64,000 nucleotides of DNA from JABFRJ01 sp031374735 (GCA_031374735.1 JANMGQ010000109.1:6695-70694); one strand, 5' to 3'. Counted from the first letter of the stretch, positions 43,627-52,806 are shown. Notes: a model not told the origin generated them from the letters alone. Numbers and translations: made by a program.

Positions 43627-44631
43627 CTACGCATACGGATCGCTCTGCAGCAGGTGATTGCGCACGTACGTGTCGACGCCATGCTCGAGCGTATGGAACG
43701 CCGCCTGATACCCAGCTTGGCGCAGCTTCGTCTGGTCCGCTTCCGTAAAATACTGGTACCGCTCGCGCAGCGTTTCCGGCATCTCGATGAAATCAATCCG
43801 CTCTGGCACATCCGCGGCTTTCATCATTGCACGACCGAGATCGAGCCAGCTGCGCGCCGCCCCGCTGCCGACATTGTAGACGCTCGATGGGAACGAATTG
43901 TCTAGCATCCACAGGATAACCGACACGCAATCGTTGACGTAGATGAAATCTCGCTTCTGTTCGCCGTCGCGGTAGTCGTCACGGTAGGAGCGAAACAGGC
44001 GCAAAGGTTCGCCCGCGACGAGACGCGGCACGTTGATCGCCACGACGCTCCGCATACTCCCCTTATGGTACTCGTTGGGTCCGTAGACGTTGAAGAAGCG
44101 CAAGCCCGCCCACTTCGGTGGCTGTGGTTCTCCGTCCGCAACGCCACGCTCAAGCCTGCGGTCAAAAGCAAGTTTGCTCCAGCCGTAAGGGTTCAGCGGC
44201 CGCAGGCGACCCATGCTGGTTCTGTCGAACGCATCGACAAAGCCATGGGAGCCATCACCATAGACGGCCGCTGAGGAGGCGTAGATGAAGGGGACGTCGT
44301 TCTGGCTGCACCACGCCCAAAGGTGGCTGGAGAGTTGGAAATTGTGGGCGATGATGAGGTCGCTGTCGCGCTCCGTGGTGGCGCTGATGGCGCCCATATG
44401 GACGACGCCTTTCACGCGGCCTGATTTGAGGGGAGCCGAACTGCCGTGGCGCGCGAGCCAGTCTTCGAGTTGATCCGGCCGGATGAAGTCGTGCACCAGA
44501 TGCTTCGCGACGTTGCGCCACTTGTCGTCGGTGCCGAAGGTGTCGTCGATGACAACGCGCTCGCCGCGATCAGCGAGTGCGGCGACAACGTTGGATCCGA
44601 TAAATCCTGCTCCGCCCGTGACGAGATACAT
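43627..44631 (-). CDS. hldD: ADP-L-glycero-D-manno-heptose 6-epimerase
   Basis: A 334-residue short-chain dehydrogenase-like epimerase with the NADP-binding TGGAGFIGSNVVAAL at the N-terminus. GAISATTERDSDLIIAHN is typical of HldD, and YGWSKLAFDR contains the catalytic Tyr/Lys. It converts ADP-D-glycero-D-manno-heptose to the L-glycero epimer, the final step of the lipopolysaccharide inner-core heptose donor. The ATG at 44631 has GGGAGAG upstream and matches family starts; an in-frame start at 44703 is not needed. It follows hldE on the same strand, 86 bp downstream, forming a two-gene heptose operon. Confidence 0.94.
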   Translation of the reverse strand: MYLVTGGAGFIGSNVVAALADRGERVVIDDTFGTDDKWRNVAKHLVHDFIRPDQLEDWLARHGSSAPLKSGRVKGVVHMGAISATTERDSDLIIAHNFQLSSHLWAWCSQNDVPFIYASSAAVYGDGSHGFVDAFDRTSMGRLRPLNPYGWSKLAFDRRLERGVADGEPQPPKWAGLRFFNVYGPNEYHKGSMRSVVAINVPRLVAGEPLRLFRSYRDDYRDGEQKRDFIYVNDCVSVILWMLDNSFPSSVYNVGSGAARSWLDLGRAMMKAADVPERIDFIEMPETLRERYQYFTEADQTKLRQAGYQAAFHTLEHGVDTYVRNHLLQSDPYA

Positions 44632-44717
44632 GTTTACTCTCCCAACCGCTTTGGTCGCCCGGTACTGTTGGCGCAGATGAGGCCGTGCCGCCGATGCCTG
44701 CAAGGACCGAGGTGCCG

Positions 44718-46184
44718 TTACGCCTTCTGGCTCTGGCTGGCGACACGCTTGAGCGTATTCGTGGTCGATTGACCGGCCACCAGGTCGACCAGCATCACGC
44801 GTCCCCCGTAGGACTTGACCAGATCGCCACCGACGACCTTGTCCTCGGTGTAGTCGGCCCCTTTGATGAGAACGTCGGGGCGCAGTGCCTTTATGAGTTC
44901 CAAGGGCGTGTCTTCGTCAAAAATGACAACCGCATCGACGGCATCGAGCGATGCCAGAACCTGCGCCCGCGACTGCTCCGATTGAGCCGGCCGCGTCGGC
45001 CCCTTCAGGCGCTTGACGGAGGCATCCGAGTTGAGGCCGACGATGAGACGGTCGCAGCCCGCAGCAGCCTTGGACATCAACGACACGTGGCCCGCATGCA
45101 GGATATCAAAGCACCCGTTTGTGAAGCCAACCTTGTGGCCGCGGTCGCGCCATGCCTGCGCAAGCGTCGCAGCGCGCTCGAACGATAGAACGTGATCTCG
45201 AGGCTCCATGAACACCCCCTCGAATAAAGCGGTTGCAATCTCGTCCGCTGTGACCGTGGCGGTCCCGAGCTTCGATACGGCGACACTGGACGCCGCATTC
45301 GCAATGATCATGGCGTCCTGCGCTCCATAGCCGCCGGCGCATGCCGAAGCGAATGCCGCCAAAGCCGTGTCTCCGGCACCAGAGACGTCGAAGACCTCTT
45401 GGGCGGCTGCCGCAACATGTTGGGTCTCGCCGTCGTGGCTGTAAAACGACATGCCCTTGTCAGAGCGCGTGACAAGAATTTCGGCGCCCGTCTGCGCCAT
45501 CAGCTGGCGCGCAGCACGATCGATACCGTCCTGGGTATCACATGCGATCTGTGTCGCCCGAGCCAACTCCGATAAGTTCGGTTTGATGATTTGGCAGCCT
45601 TTGTAACCGGCAAAGTTCGATCGCTTCGGATCGACGATGGCCGGCTTGCCCGCCTGTCGTGCAAGACCAATCAGCGCTGCCAGAGTAGTGTCCGTGAGCA
45701 CGCCTTTGCCGTAGTCGGATATGGCGACGACGTCGCACTCAGCGAGACGCGCTGTAAACGCCTGGACAATGGCTTCTTCTGCGCGCCTCGAAATCGGATA
45801 CACCTCCTCTTCGTCGACCCTCAGAAGCTGTTGTGACCCTGCGATGTAGCGTGTCTTGACCGTGGTCGGACGATCGTCGTCATCCAAAATGCAATGACGA
45901 TCGCCACCGCGCTTGCCTTCGAGCAATCGACGCAAATCCGTGCCGCCGATGTCGCGGCCAGCGACGCCAATGAGTGTCGCGCTGGCGCCGAGAGACAAGA
46001 CGTTCTGAGCCACGTTGGCGGCGCCCCCTGGCATGCTCTTGCGTGACCGGTAGGACAACACCGGGATCGGAGCTTCGGGCGAGATACGGTTGACATCGCC
46101 GTAGATGAAATTGTCGAGCATCACATCGCCAACAATCAGAACACGTGCCTTGTGCAAACGCGCGGGATCGAAACTGACAATCAT
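44718..46184 (-). CDS. hldE: bifunctional heptose 7-phosphate kinase / heptose 1-phosphate adenylyltransferase
   Basis: A 488-residue two-domain cytosolic enzyme. Residues 1-330 are a PfkB/ribokinase-type kinase (PGGAANVAQNVLSLGA, catalytic region VFDVSGAGDTALAAFASA). Residues about 350-488 are a nucleotidylyltransferase (GFTNGCFDILHAGHVSLM with the HxGH motif, VDLVAGQSTTNTL near the end). It makes D-glycero-beta-D-manno-heptose 1,7-bisphosphate and later ADP-heptose. GmhA and GmhB, the other two steps, are not in the window. It is first in the operon with hldD. Confidence 0.95.
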   Translation of the reverse strand: MIVSFDPARLHKARVLIVGDVMLDNFIYGDVNRISPEAPIPVLSYRSRKSMPGGAANVAQNVLSLGASATLIGVAGRDIGGTDLRRLLEGKRGGDRHCILDDDDRPTTVKTRYIAGSQQLLRVDEEEVYPISRRAEEAIVQAFTARLAECDVVAISDYGKGVLTDTTLAALIGLARQAGKPAIVDPKRSNFAGYKGCQIIKPNLSELARATQIACDTQDGIDRAARQLMAQTGAEILVTRSDKGMSFYSHDGETQHVAAAAQEVFDVSGAGDTALAAFASACAGGYGAQDAMIIANAASSVAVSKLGTATVTADEIATALFEGVFMEPRDHVLSFERAATLAQAWRDRGHKVGFTNGCFDILHAGHVSLMSKAAAGCDRLIVGLNSDASVKRLKGPTRPAQSEQSRAQVLASLDAVDAVVIFDEDTPLELIKALRPDVLIKGADYTEDKVVGGDLVKSYGGRVMLVDLVAGQSTTNTLKRVASQSQKA

Positions 46185-46408
46185 GTTCGCTTCCGTGATA
46201 ACCTTAGAATACGTTCAACAGACCGAGCCGACATCTGATGCGGCTCTGTAACCTGCCAGAAAATAGCACGTTGCCAGCCCGAGGCCGCACGCAACCGGCT
46301 GCCCCGGTCGATTGTCTAGTGCCAGGCCGACCGCCTGTAAACCGCGTCACGGTTGTCTGATTTGCATACTCAGGCCCGCATCATCCAGCTGCACAGTTTG
46401 GGCATGAC

Positions 46409-46516
46409 ATGAACCCGATTGCCCTGCTGAACAAGGCGTTCGATGACCATCTGCGCGTCACAAAGGCCAGGCGAGGGGGCGTTGCTGCTGAATTTGCGCG
46501 CATGGCTGGCGCATGA
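46409..46516 (+). CDS. very small hypothetical ORF, 35 aa
   Basis: A 35-codon frame starting ATGAAC encodes MNPIALLNKAFDDHLRVTKA and ends RMAGA. It falls in the 382-bp gap between hldE (start 46184) and the DUF2628 gene (stop 46567). Composition is protein-like, but there is no strong ribosome site and I know no homologue. It may be chance. The rest of 46185-46566 shows nothing else. Confidence 0.2.
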   Translation: MNPIALLNKAFDDHLRVTKARRGGVAAEFARMAGA

Positions 46517-46566
46517 TGGGGAATTGTCTGCAGCTTCGACCGCCACGGATCAGTGAGGCATTGGTC

Positions 46567-47082
46567 TTACCCGCGCCCCCACAGAGCAGCGAGGCGCCCC
46601 GCCACAGCGCCGCGCGTGGTTGCGGTGCGCAGGGGCGTTGCTGGTCCAGGTGGCGATGGTCGCTGGGGCTGGGCCTCGCGGCTGGCGAGCACGGGCTGCT
46701 GGTGCAGCCAGGTTTCAAAAAAGCGCCGCTCGCAGTCGAGTGCACTGGTGCCGGACACTGAGCCGAGGGACGTCCAGCCCTTTTGCTCCAGGCTCATCCG
46801 CTCGATCGTGTCGGCCTCGAAGCCAATCACGGCATGCAAGCCGATAAAGGCGATGAGGGCCGCGATGGCGGGCAGGCCGAGCCACTCATTGGCGGCGAGG
46901 ATCGCAACGGCGACGGCCACATAGGCTCCAAGCGCCAGCCACAAGCGCTGCATCAGCAGCCAGAGCGGACCGAGCAGAAACGCCTGCAGCGAGAAGCCGT
47001 CCTTGACGAAGGCGAGCGCTTCCGCACGGTCGATCCGATCCGTGGGATGCGCGGGGCCCTCGTGGACCGTATAGGTCTGCAT
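46567..47082 (-). CDS. DUF2628 membrane protein
   Basis: A 171-residue protein opening MQTYTVHEGPAHPTDRIDRA, then FVKDGFSLQAFLLGPLWLL, the DUF2628 signature. Two or three membrane helices follow (LGAYVAVAVAILAAN, AIAALIAFIGLHAVIG) and a C-terminal polar, Pro/Arg-rich tail of about 80 residues. Homologues of this type begin with this YTVHE sequence, which decides the start over an ATG at 47115. The family's function is unknown; in other rhizobia it is found among histidine biosynthesis genes, but none are here. Confidence 0.82.
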   Translation of the reverse strand: MQTYTVHEGPAHPTDRIDRAEALAFVKDGFSLQAFLLGPLWLLMQRLWLALGAYVAVAVAILAANEWLGLPAIAALIAFIGLHAVIGFEADTIERMSLEQKGWTSLGSVSGTSALDCERRFFETWLHQQPVLASREAQPQRPSPPGPATPLRTATTRGAVAGRLAALWGRG

Positions 47083-47205
47083 CCGGCCATGGCCGAACAG
47101 AAGCTGAAAAAGCATGGCTGGTGCGTCCGACGTTGCTTGGCGTTGCGTGTAGCACCGCCGAAGGCGGGCGTCACCGCCAGCGTCGCAGGCCAGCGCTTGC
47201 CGGTA

Positions 47206-47697
47206 TCAGCGTTTGCCTGAGGCAACCTTGCTATTGTTGTTGGCCACATGTCCGAGCCCATGCCGGCCATGGTTTGACAACAGGTGGTGACCTGCGAGGC
47301 GACCGGACACCAACCAATAGACGAGACCGCCAACGAAGCCCTCGGTCAAGAATTTCAAGAGTGGCGCGTTGTTATCGAGCACTGACCAGGTGCCGCCCGT
47401 CTCGTTGTTGACCTGAATCCAGAAGCCGAGCAGCGCAATGCCGATGCCAACCGCCGCATAGTAGGCCCAATCGCGCCAGCGAGACACTTCGCCGAGGATA
47501 ATCGGGATGATGGCGAACGGAAACGCGAAGATGGCGGTGTGGGTTGCCAGGGCCCAGATGCGGTCAAGATGCAGGCCCGCAATCTCCGGCGCCAAGTCTG
47601 AGAGATGGCTCGGCGTGAACGCAAACAGCAGCATCGTCAACGCCGCGGCGAAGCAGGCCAGGATGAAGCCGCTGAGAATACGGAAGATGCGTCCCAT
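47206..47697 (-). CDS. conserved integral membrane protein, unknown function
   Basis: A 163-residue inner-membrane protein with four predicted helices (FILACFAAALTMLLFAFTP, IFAFPFAIIPIILGEV, WAYYAAVGIGIALLGFWIQ, LLKFLTEGFVGGLVYWLVSG) and a short His/Asn-rich tail. AAGGACG upstream of the ATG is a suitable ribosome site. I recall similar unnamed proteins from Rhizobiales but no function. It lies divergent from tlyA, separated by 178 bp without an evident gene, and follows no obvious operon partner except perhaps the DUF2628 gene downstream. Confidence 0.72.
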   Translation of the reverse strand: MGRIFRILSGFILACFAAALTMLLFAFTPSHLSDLAPEIAGLHLDRIWALATHTAIFAFPFAIIPIILGEVSRWRDWAYYAAVGIGIALLGFWIQVNNETGGTWSVLDNNAPLLKFLTEGFVGGLVYWLVSGRLAGHHLLSNHGRHGLGHVANNNSKVASGKR

Positions 47698-47875
47698 GTG
47701 TCACGTCCTTGCATGATGTGCCGTGATGTAAGCCCGGACGGCCCGGGAAAACAATGGGAATCGATAGAACAGTTAACCAGGCAAGCAAGGTAAACCCGCC
47801 CGGGCGGCAGGAGCATCTCGCTGCAATCCGCTTGCTCATGGCTGGTGACAGGGGTATCGCCGCAGACAAACAACG

Positions 47876-48667
47876 ATGCGAGCAAGCACCCTGCCTCGAT
47901 CTGCCGAGCAACGCCCGAAAGCCGAAACAGCCGGCCGCCAGCGCATTGACCTGGAACTGGTTGCACGTGGTCTCGTCGAAACACGCGCCAAGGCGCGGGA
48001 CCTCGTCGTGCGCGGGTTCGTGCGCGTCGACACTGCAACGGTGACCAAGCCGGCCCACATGGTCGATGCCACCAACACCTTGCGTATTGACCGCACCGGC
48101 CCGGCTTACGTCTCGCGCGGCGCCGAAAAGCTGGTCGCCGGCCTCGCGGTGTTTGCCTTCATGGTGCGCGAGAGAACTGCGCTCGATATCGGCGCCTCCA
48201 CCGGTGGCTTCACCGAAGTGCTGCTGCAGGCCGAGGCCGCAAAGGTCTATGCGGTCGACGTCGGCCGCGGACAGTTGCACCCGCGCCTTGCAGCCGATGC
48301 GCGCGTGGTATCACTCGAGGCAACAGATGCGCGCACCCTGAACGCGGCAATCGTGCCCGACCCCGTCGATGCCATTGTCTCCGATGTGAGCTTTATCTCG
48401 CTCACCAAAGCCTTGCCCTCAGCGCTTGCCATGGCCCGGCCCGGAGCCTGGCTGATTGCGCTGATCAAGCCGCAGTTTGAGGCCGGCCCCGCTCATGTCG
48501 GCAAAGGCGGTATCGTGCGCAATCCGGATGTCCATGCCAGCGTGGTTGAGGAGATCAGGCACTGGCTGGCGGTTGATATGGCTTGGACGGTTCGCGGCGT
48601 CGTGCCATCGCCCATCACCGGCGGCGACGGCAACCGCGAATTCCTCATTGGAGCGACGAAGCCATGA
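47876..48667 (+). CDS. tlyA: TlyA-family rRNA 2'-O-methyltransferase (S4 + FtsJ domains)
   Basis: A 263-residue protein with an N-terminal S4 RNA-binding segment (RIDLELVARGLVETRAKARD and VRGFVRVDT) and an FtsJ-like methyltransferase domain. The SAM motif is ALDIGASTGGFTEVLLQ, and LIKPQFEAG and GGDGNREFLI follow. TlyA proteins methylate the ribose of cytidines in 16S and 23S rRNA; some are annotated hemolysins. The stop overlaps the start of the next gene (ATGA), so the two RNA-modifying enzymes are likely translated together. Confidence 0.92.
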   Translation: MRASTLPRSAEQRPKAETAGRQRIDLELVARGLVETRAKARDLVVRGFVRVDTATVTKPAHMVDATNTLRIDRTGPAYVSRGAEKLVAGLAVFAFMVRERTALDIGASTGGFTEVLLQAEAAKVYAVDVGRGQLHPRLAADARVVSLEATDARTLNAAIVPDPVDAIVSDVSFISLTKALPSALAMARPGAWLIALIKPQFEAGPAHVGKGGIVRNPDVHASVVEEIRHWLAVDMAWTVRGVVPSPITGGDGNREFLIGATKP

Positions 48668-49866
48668 CCGTGGTGCAGATTGACCGGCTCGACCGTTTCG
48701 CACAGGGCGTCAGCACGGTCGGGTCGACGGCGGGCGCATCTATTGCCGTGCGCGGCGCGTTGCCCGGCGACACCATCACGGACGGCATCAACGACGAGGC
48801 GAGCCCGCACCGCGTCACGCCGCCCTGCCAGCACTTTGGCACGTGCGGCGGCTGCATTGCGCAGCACATGTCGGCGACGCTGTATCAGCAGTGGAAGCAC
48901 GACCTCGTCATCCGCGGCTTTCGCGATCACGGCTTGTCGCCATCCATCGAGCCGCTTGTCATCGTGCCGCCTCGTTCGCGACGTCGGGCCAAATTCTCGG
49001 TCACGGCAAAGGAACTTGGCTTTCATGCTCCGGCCGACACGAAAGTGATCGATCTCGCCGCCTGCCCCGTCGTGACGCCGCGCATCGAGGCAGCCCTGCC
49101 CAAACTGCGCGCCATTATCGCAGCCATCGGGGCACCCACCGCCGAGACGCGGATCTCGGTCGCCGATCTCGACGGCGGCTTGGACGTCGTCGTCACGGAC
49201 CTCAAGACCGAACTCACGGCCAAGCGGTTGACCGCCTTGGCCAACCTCGCGGCAGCGGCCGGCTTAGCTCGCCTCACAGTCGGCACGGACACGATTGTCA
49301 CGCGCACGCAGCCGCGCCTCGTCACGTCGGCTGGCGCCATTCCGCTGGCGCCGGATGGTTTCTTTCAGGCGGTCGCTGAGGCGGAGCAAGCGATCGTCAC
49401 GGCCGTTCTCGCGGGCTTGCCGCCAAAAGTGAAGCGTATCGCGGATTTGTTCGCGGGCACGGGCACTCTGTCGCTGCCGCTCGCCCGGCTCGCGCGCGTG
49501 CTGGCGGCCGACACCGAAAAAGCGGCCCTCGACAGCCTCGTGCAGGCAACACGCAACACCCAGGGTTTGAAGCCCGTTGAAACGCTGCGGCGAGACCTGT
49601 TCCGCGAGCCTTTATCGCCAAAAGAGTTGGAGCCGTTCGATGCCGTCGTGCTGGACCCGCCTTATGCGGGCGCCAAGGCGCAATGCGAGAAACTGGCGGC
49701 ATCAAAGGTCAAGTCGGTGATCATCGTCTCGTGCCACCCGGGGACGTTGGCCCGCGACGTGAAAATTCTGATCGACGGCGGGTTCGATTTGAATCGCGTG
49801 ACGCCCATTGATCAGTTTGTGTGGTCGAACCATGTCGAGGCGGTTGCTGTGCTGCGCCGTGCTTGA
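48664..49866 (+). CDS. TrmA/RlmD-family RNA (uracil-C5)-methyltransferase
   Basis: A 400-residue SAM-dependent RNA methyltransferase. Iron-sulfur ligands are in TPPCQHFGTCGGCIAQH with a later Cys in LAACPVV. The SAM domain has RIADLFAGTGTLSLPLARL, the substrate loop VLDPPYAGAKAQ and the catalytic IVSCHPGTLARD. It methylates uracil in tRNA or 23S rRNA; the exact site is unpredictable. The ATG overlaps the tlyA stop. A short TRAM-like part at the N-terminus (IDRLDRFAQGVSTV) is reduced compared with E. coli RlmD. Confidence 0.9.
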   Translation: MTVVQIDRLDRFAQGVSTVGSTAGASIAVRGALPGDTITDGINDEASPHRVTPPCQHFGTCGGCIAQHMSATLYQQWKHDLVIRGFRDHGLSPSIEPLVIVPPRSRRRAKFSVTAKELGFHAPADTKVIDLAACPVVTPRIEAALPKLRAIIAAIGAPTAETRISVADLDGGLDVVVTDLKTELTAKRLTALANLAAAAGLARLTVGTDTIVTRTQPRLVTSAGAIPLAPDGFFQAVAEAEQAIVTAVLAGLPPKVKRIADLFAGTGTLSLPLARLARVLAADTEKAALDSLVQATRNTQGLKPVETLRRDLFREPLSPKELEPFDAVVLDPPYAGAKAQCEKLAASKVKSVIIVSCHPGTLARDVKILIDGGFDLNRVTPIDQFVWSNHVEAVAVLRRA

Positions 49867-49921
49867 CAGGGGCGCGCTGCCGACCGCACAGCGATGCGAT
49901 ATCCACAAGGCCAGAGGCACC

Positions 49922-50791
49922 ATGATCATCACCCGCAAAGATCGCGTGCTTGTGCTCGGCATCACCGGCAAGCAAGGCACGTTCTGGGCCGAAAAGATGG
50001 CGGCCTATGGCACCAACATCGCCGGCGGTGTGAACCCCAAGCGCGCCGGTGAAACGCATCTCGGGAAACCTGTCTGGGGCTCAGCAGTAGAGGCTGCCAA
50101 GGCTGGCGCCCTTGAGGTTGCGATCATGTTCATACCGCCTATGGGCGTGAAGGAGGCAGCGCTGGACGCCATCGCAGCCGGGGTCAAGACGCTGGTCTGC
50201 CTCACCGAGCACGTCCCGGTGCACGACACGATGTATGTGCTCGCGGCGGCGAAAGAGAGTGGTTGCCGCGTCGTTGGCCCCAATACAGCAGGGCTCGTGA
50301 CGACAGGTGAAACCTTCGTCGGTTTCATGCCCGCGTTCAATCCCAAAGTCTTCCAGCCTGGTGATGTCGGCGTCATTTCGCGCTCGGGGTCGCTCGGCAC
50401 ACTCCTGTGCCTCAACCTGGTGCAGGCGGGGCTCGGCATTTCCTCGTTCATCGGCATCGGCGGCGATCCCGTCATCGGCACGACCACGCGCGACGCGCTG
50501 ATGGCCCTCGACGCTGATCCCAAGACCAAGCGCATCGCGCTGGTCGGCGAGATTGGCGGCACGATGGAAGAAGAAGCCGCCGAGTATGCCAAAACGATGA
50601 AAAAACCCGTGGCGGCCTTCATTGCCGGAGCGGCGTCACCCGAAGGCAAGAAAATGGGCCATGCGGGCGCCATCGTGGTCGGCAACCGGGGCAGCTACGC
50701 GAGCAAGAAGTCCGCGCTCGAAGCCGCCCATGTGGTGGTAACCGCAACACCAAACGGTGTCGTCGACGCTTTGAAGGCCCATCGCGTCTGA
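49922..50791 (+). CDS. succinyl-CoA synthetase alpha (SucD)-like CoA-binding protein
   Basis: A 289-residue protein with the length of SucD. It has a CoA-binding N-terminal domain (VLVLGITGKQGTFWAEKM, GGVNPKRAGETHLGKPVWGS) and a ligase domain with GVISRSGSLGTLLCLNLVQ. The phospho-histidine loop is KKMGHAGAIVVG, so the active His is retained. No beta subunit (SucC-like) or 2-oxoglutarate dehydrogenase gene is next to it, unlike a standard TCA locus. It may be a second alpha subunit for another acyl-CoA or malate-CoA ligase. The ATG at 49922 has an AGAGG site; the family start agrees. Confidence 0.85.
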   Translation: MIITRKDRVLVLGITGKQGTFWAEKMAAYGTNIAGGVNPKRAGETHLGKPVWGSAVEAAKAGALEVAIMFIPPMGVKEAALDAIAAGVKTLVCLTEHVPVHDTMYVLAAAKESGCRVVGPNTAGLVTTGETFVGFMPAFNPKVFQPGDVGVISRSGSLGTLLCLNLVQAGLGISSFIGIGGDPVIGTTTRDALMALDADPKTKRIALVGEIGGTMEEEAAEYAKTMKKPVAAFIAGAASPEGKKMGHAGAIVVGNRGSYASKKSALEAAHVVVTATPNGVVDALKAHRV

Positions 50792-50928
50792 TGTCCAGCC
50801 CGCACAGGGCGAACTGAGCGATGGCGATCTGAGACACGCATTCTTGCCGCCCGGCCCGCGAGCACATATGTGTCTGCGACATACGCCGAGCCCTTGTACA
50901 GAGCACGCGTGGCATCAAGGGGGCTCGC

Positions 50929-52362
50929 CTGAGCACGCCGCAGCCGACATTCGCTGATCTTCTGACGCCGACGGTGCGTCTCGGCGTGACAGGCTTGTCG
51001 CGCGCGGGAAAAACTGTGTTCATCACCGCTTTGGTGCGCAACCTGCTGAGCGGCGGGCGGCTGCCGTTCTTCTCTGTCATGGGCGAGAACCGTTTCCACC
51101 GCGCCTACCTGGAGCCACAACCCGACGACGACGTGCCGCGCTTTCCTTACGAAGATCATCTCAGCCGCCTTGCTGCCGATCCGCCCCAGTGGCCGGCCGG
51201 AACAACGCGCATCAGCCAACTGCGTGTGACCATCGAGTACACCTCGAAACGGCTCATCCGCACCGTCGCCGGGCGCATGACGGGTGGGGTCAATCGCCTG
51301 CACGTCGATATCGTCGACTATCCCGGCGAATGGATCGTCGATCTCGCGTTGCTCAGCCAAGATTACGCGACCTGGGCCAACCGCGCCATTGTTGACGCGC
51401 GCGCGCCGGAGCGGCGAGGGGCTGCATCCGAGTTCGTGTCGTTCGTCGAGGACCCGAAGCGGCTCGGCGCCGATCCCGAACAGGTTGCGATCGAGGGCGC
51501 GCGGCTGTTCACCCGGCACTTGTCGTCAGCGCGCGCATCAGCGCCAGCCTTGTCGTCGCTGACGCCAGGGCGCTTTCTGATGCCGGGGGATCTCGACGGC
51601 TCGCCGCTGCTGACGTTCTTCCCGCTACCTGAGGGATACGCCGACGGCCCGCTGCGCCGCCTGCTGACGACACGCTTCGAGAGCTACAAAAGCAAGATCG
51701 TGCGACCGTTCTTTCGCGATCACTTCGCCAAGCTCGATCGACAGATTGTGCTGATGGACGCGCTCGCGGCTCTCAATCGAGGGCCGGCTGGCGTGCGGGA
51801 GTTGGCGGACGCCATGGCGCTCGTGCTTGAGCCGTTCCGGACCGGGGCCAAGACCTTCGGCCTCAATCTGTTCCGGCCACGCATCGACCGTATCGTGTTC
51901 GCCGCGACGAAGGCCGATCATCTCAATCGCCAAAGCCACGAGCGCCTCGAGTCCCTCATGCGGGTGCTGGCCAATCGCGCAATCCTGAAGGCGTCAGATG
52001 CTGGCGCCGACGTACAGGTGTTGGCCATGGCTGCAATCCGCTCGACGCGCGAAGCAGAAATCGCAGCCAACGGAGAAGCGCTGCCGTGCATCGTCGGCGT
52101 GCCGCTTGCTGGCGAGCACGTCGGCAACGTGACATTCGACGGCAAGACCGAGACGGCGCTGTTTCCGGGCGACCTGCCGGCCGATCCGAAGTCGCTGCTG
52201 ACAGACAAGGCCACCGGCGGCATTTCAGCCGACGACGTGCGCGCACTGACGTTCCGCCCGCCACGACTGATCCTGCAAACCGGCGGCGGTCAGCAGCCCG
52301 CGCCGCCCCACATCCGGCTCGACCGTGCGCTCGAGTTTTTGATTGGAGACCGGTTGAGATGA
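50929..52362 (+). CDS. ycjX: YcjX family P-loop ATPase/GTPase (DUF463)
   Basis: A 477-residue P-loop protein, stress-linked in E. coli where ycjX-ycjF belong to the phage-shock regulon. Walker A is GLSRAGKTVF, with YEDHLSRLA, DIVDYPGEWIVDLALL (the Walker-B-like DYPGEW) and FAATKADHLN further on. The first ATG/GTG in frame is at 50974, but the family core begins before it (ADLLTPTVRLGVTG). A CTG at 50929 has AAGGGGG (50917-50923) five bases upstream, so I propose a CTG start. Its partner ycjF follows after a palindromic element. Confidence 0.87.
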   Translation: MSTPQPTFADLLTPTVRLGVTGLSRAGKTVFITALVRNLLSGGRLPFFSVMGENRFHRAYLEPQPDDDVPRFPYEDHLSRLAADPPQWPAGTTRISQLRVTIEYTSKRLIRTVAGRMTGGVNRLHVDIVDYPGEWIVDLALLSQDYATWANRAIVDARAPERRGAASEFVSFVEDPKRLGADPEQVAIEGARLFTRHLSSARASAPALSSLTPGRFLMPGDLDGSPLLTFFPLPEGYADGPLRRLLTTRFESYKSKIVRPFFRDHFAKLDRQIVLMDALAALNRGPAGVRELADAMALVLEPFRTGAKTFGLNLFRPRIDRIVFAATKADHLNRQSHERLESLMRVLANRAILKASDAGADVQVLAMAAIRSTREAEIAANGEALPCIVGVPLAGEHVGNVTFDGKTETALFPGDLPADPKSLLTDKATGGISADDVRALTFRPPRLILQTGGGQQPAPPHIRLDRALEFLIGDRLR

Positions 52363-52411
52363 CTACCCGTTCGCGGCAATCGATTCAGGGCCAGTTGGTG
52401 AGAGAGGTAGG

Positions 52412-52648
52412 CTCCACTTCCCTCTCCCCCACGTCTGGAAGAGAGGGCAAAGGTCTGCCGCGCGCGAAAGCGCGGCGGACCGAGGGTGAGGGGCGGCTGC
52501 TTGCTCGAACGGCGCGCCATCTACTCGCACTGTCCACGAAGGCAGTACACCCGAGCAAGCGGCAGCCCCTCACCCACTATCCAGCAGTCGCGCGCGACTG
52601 CTGGATAGTTTTCCTCTCCCCTCAACGTGGGGAGAGAGGGAAGTGGAG
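52412..52648. repeat. 237-bp palindromic composite element, copy 2
   Basis: It has the same design as the element at 10090-10328. Ends are CTCCACTTCCCTCTC and its complement GAGAGGGAAGTGGAG. A hairpin has arms 52453-52462 and 52471-52480. GGGTGAGGGGCGGCTGCTTG pairs with a distant complement ending CCCCTCACCC, and a perfect 34-base palindrome with 15-base arms lies at 52576-52590 and 52595-52609. The hairpin arms differ from copy 1 but remain paired. It fills the 444-bp gap between ycjX and ycjF, which otherwise are operon partners. Confidence 0.85.
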
Positions 52649-52806
52649 CGCGATGTCGACTGGATCACTCCGCTCCCGGTTACGATGTCTGAATACGATG
52701 GCACGCCGAGAAGGGACGGGGTGGGTGGTGGGAAACGCGACGGCTGATTTTGCGCTCCGCTTGCTACGCACTGGGCAGCTCAAGCAGACACTCCCGGAGC
52801 ACGCTC

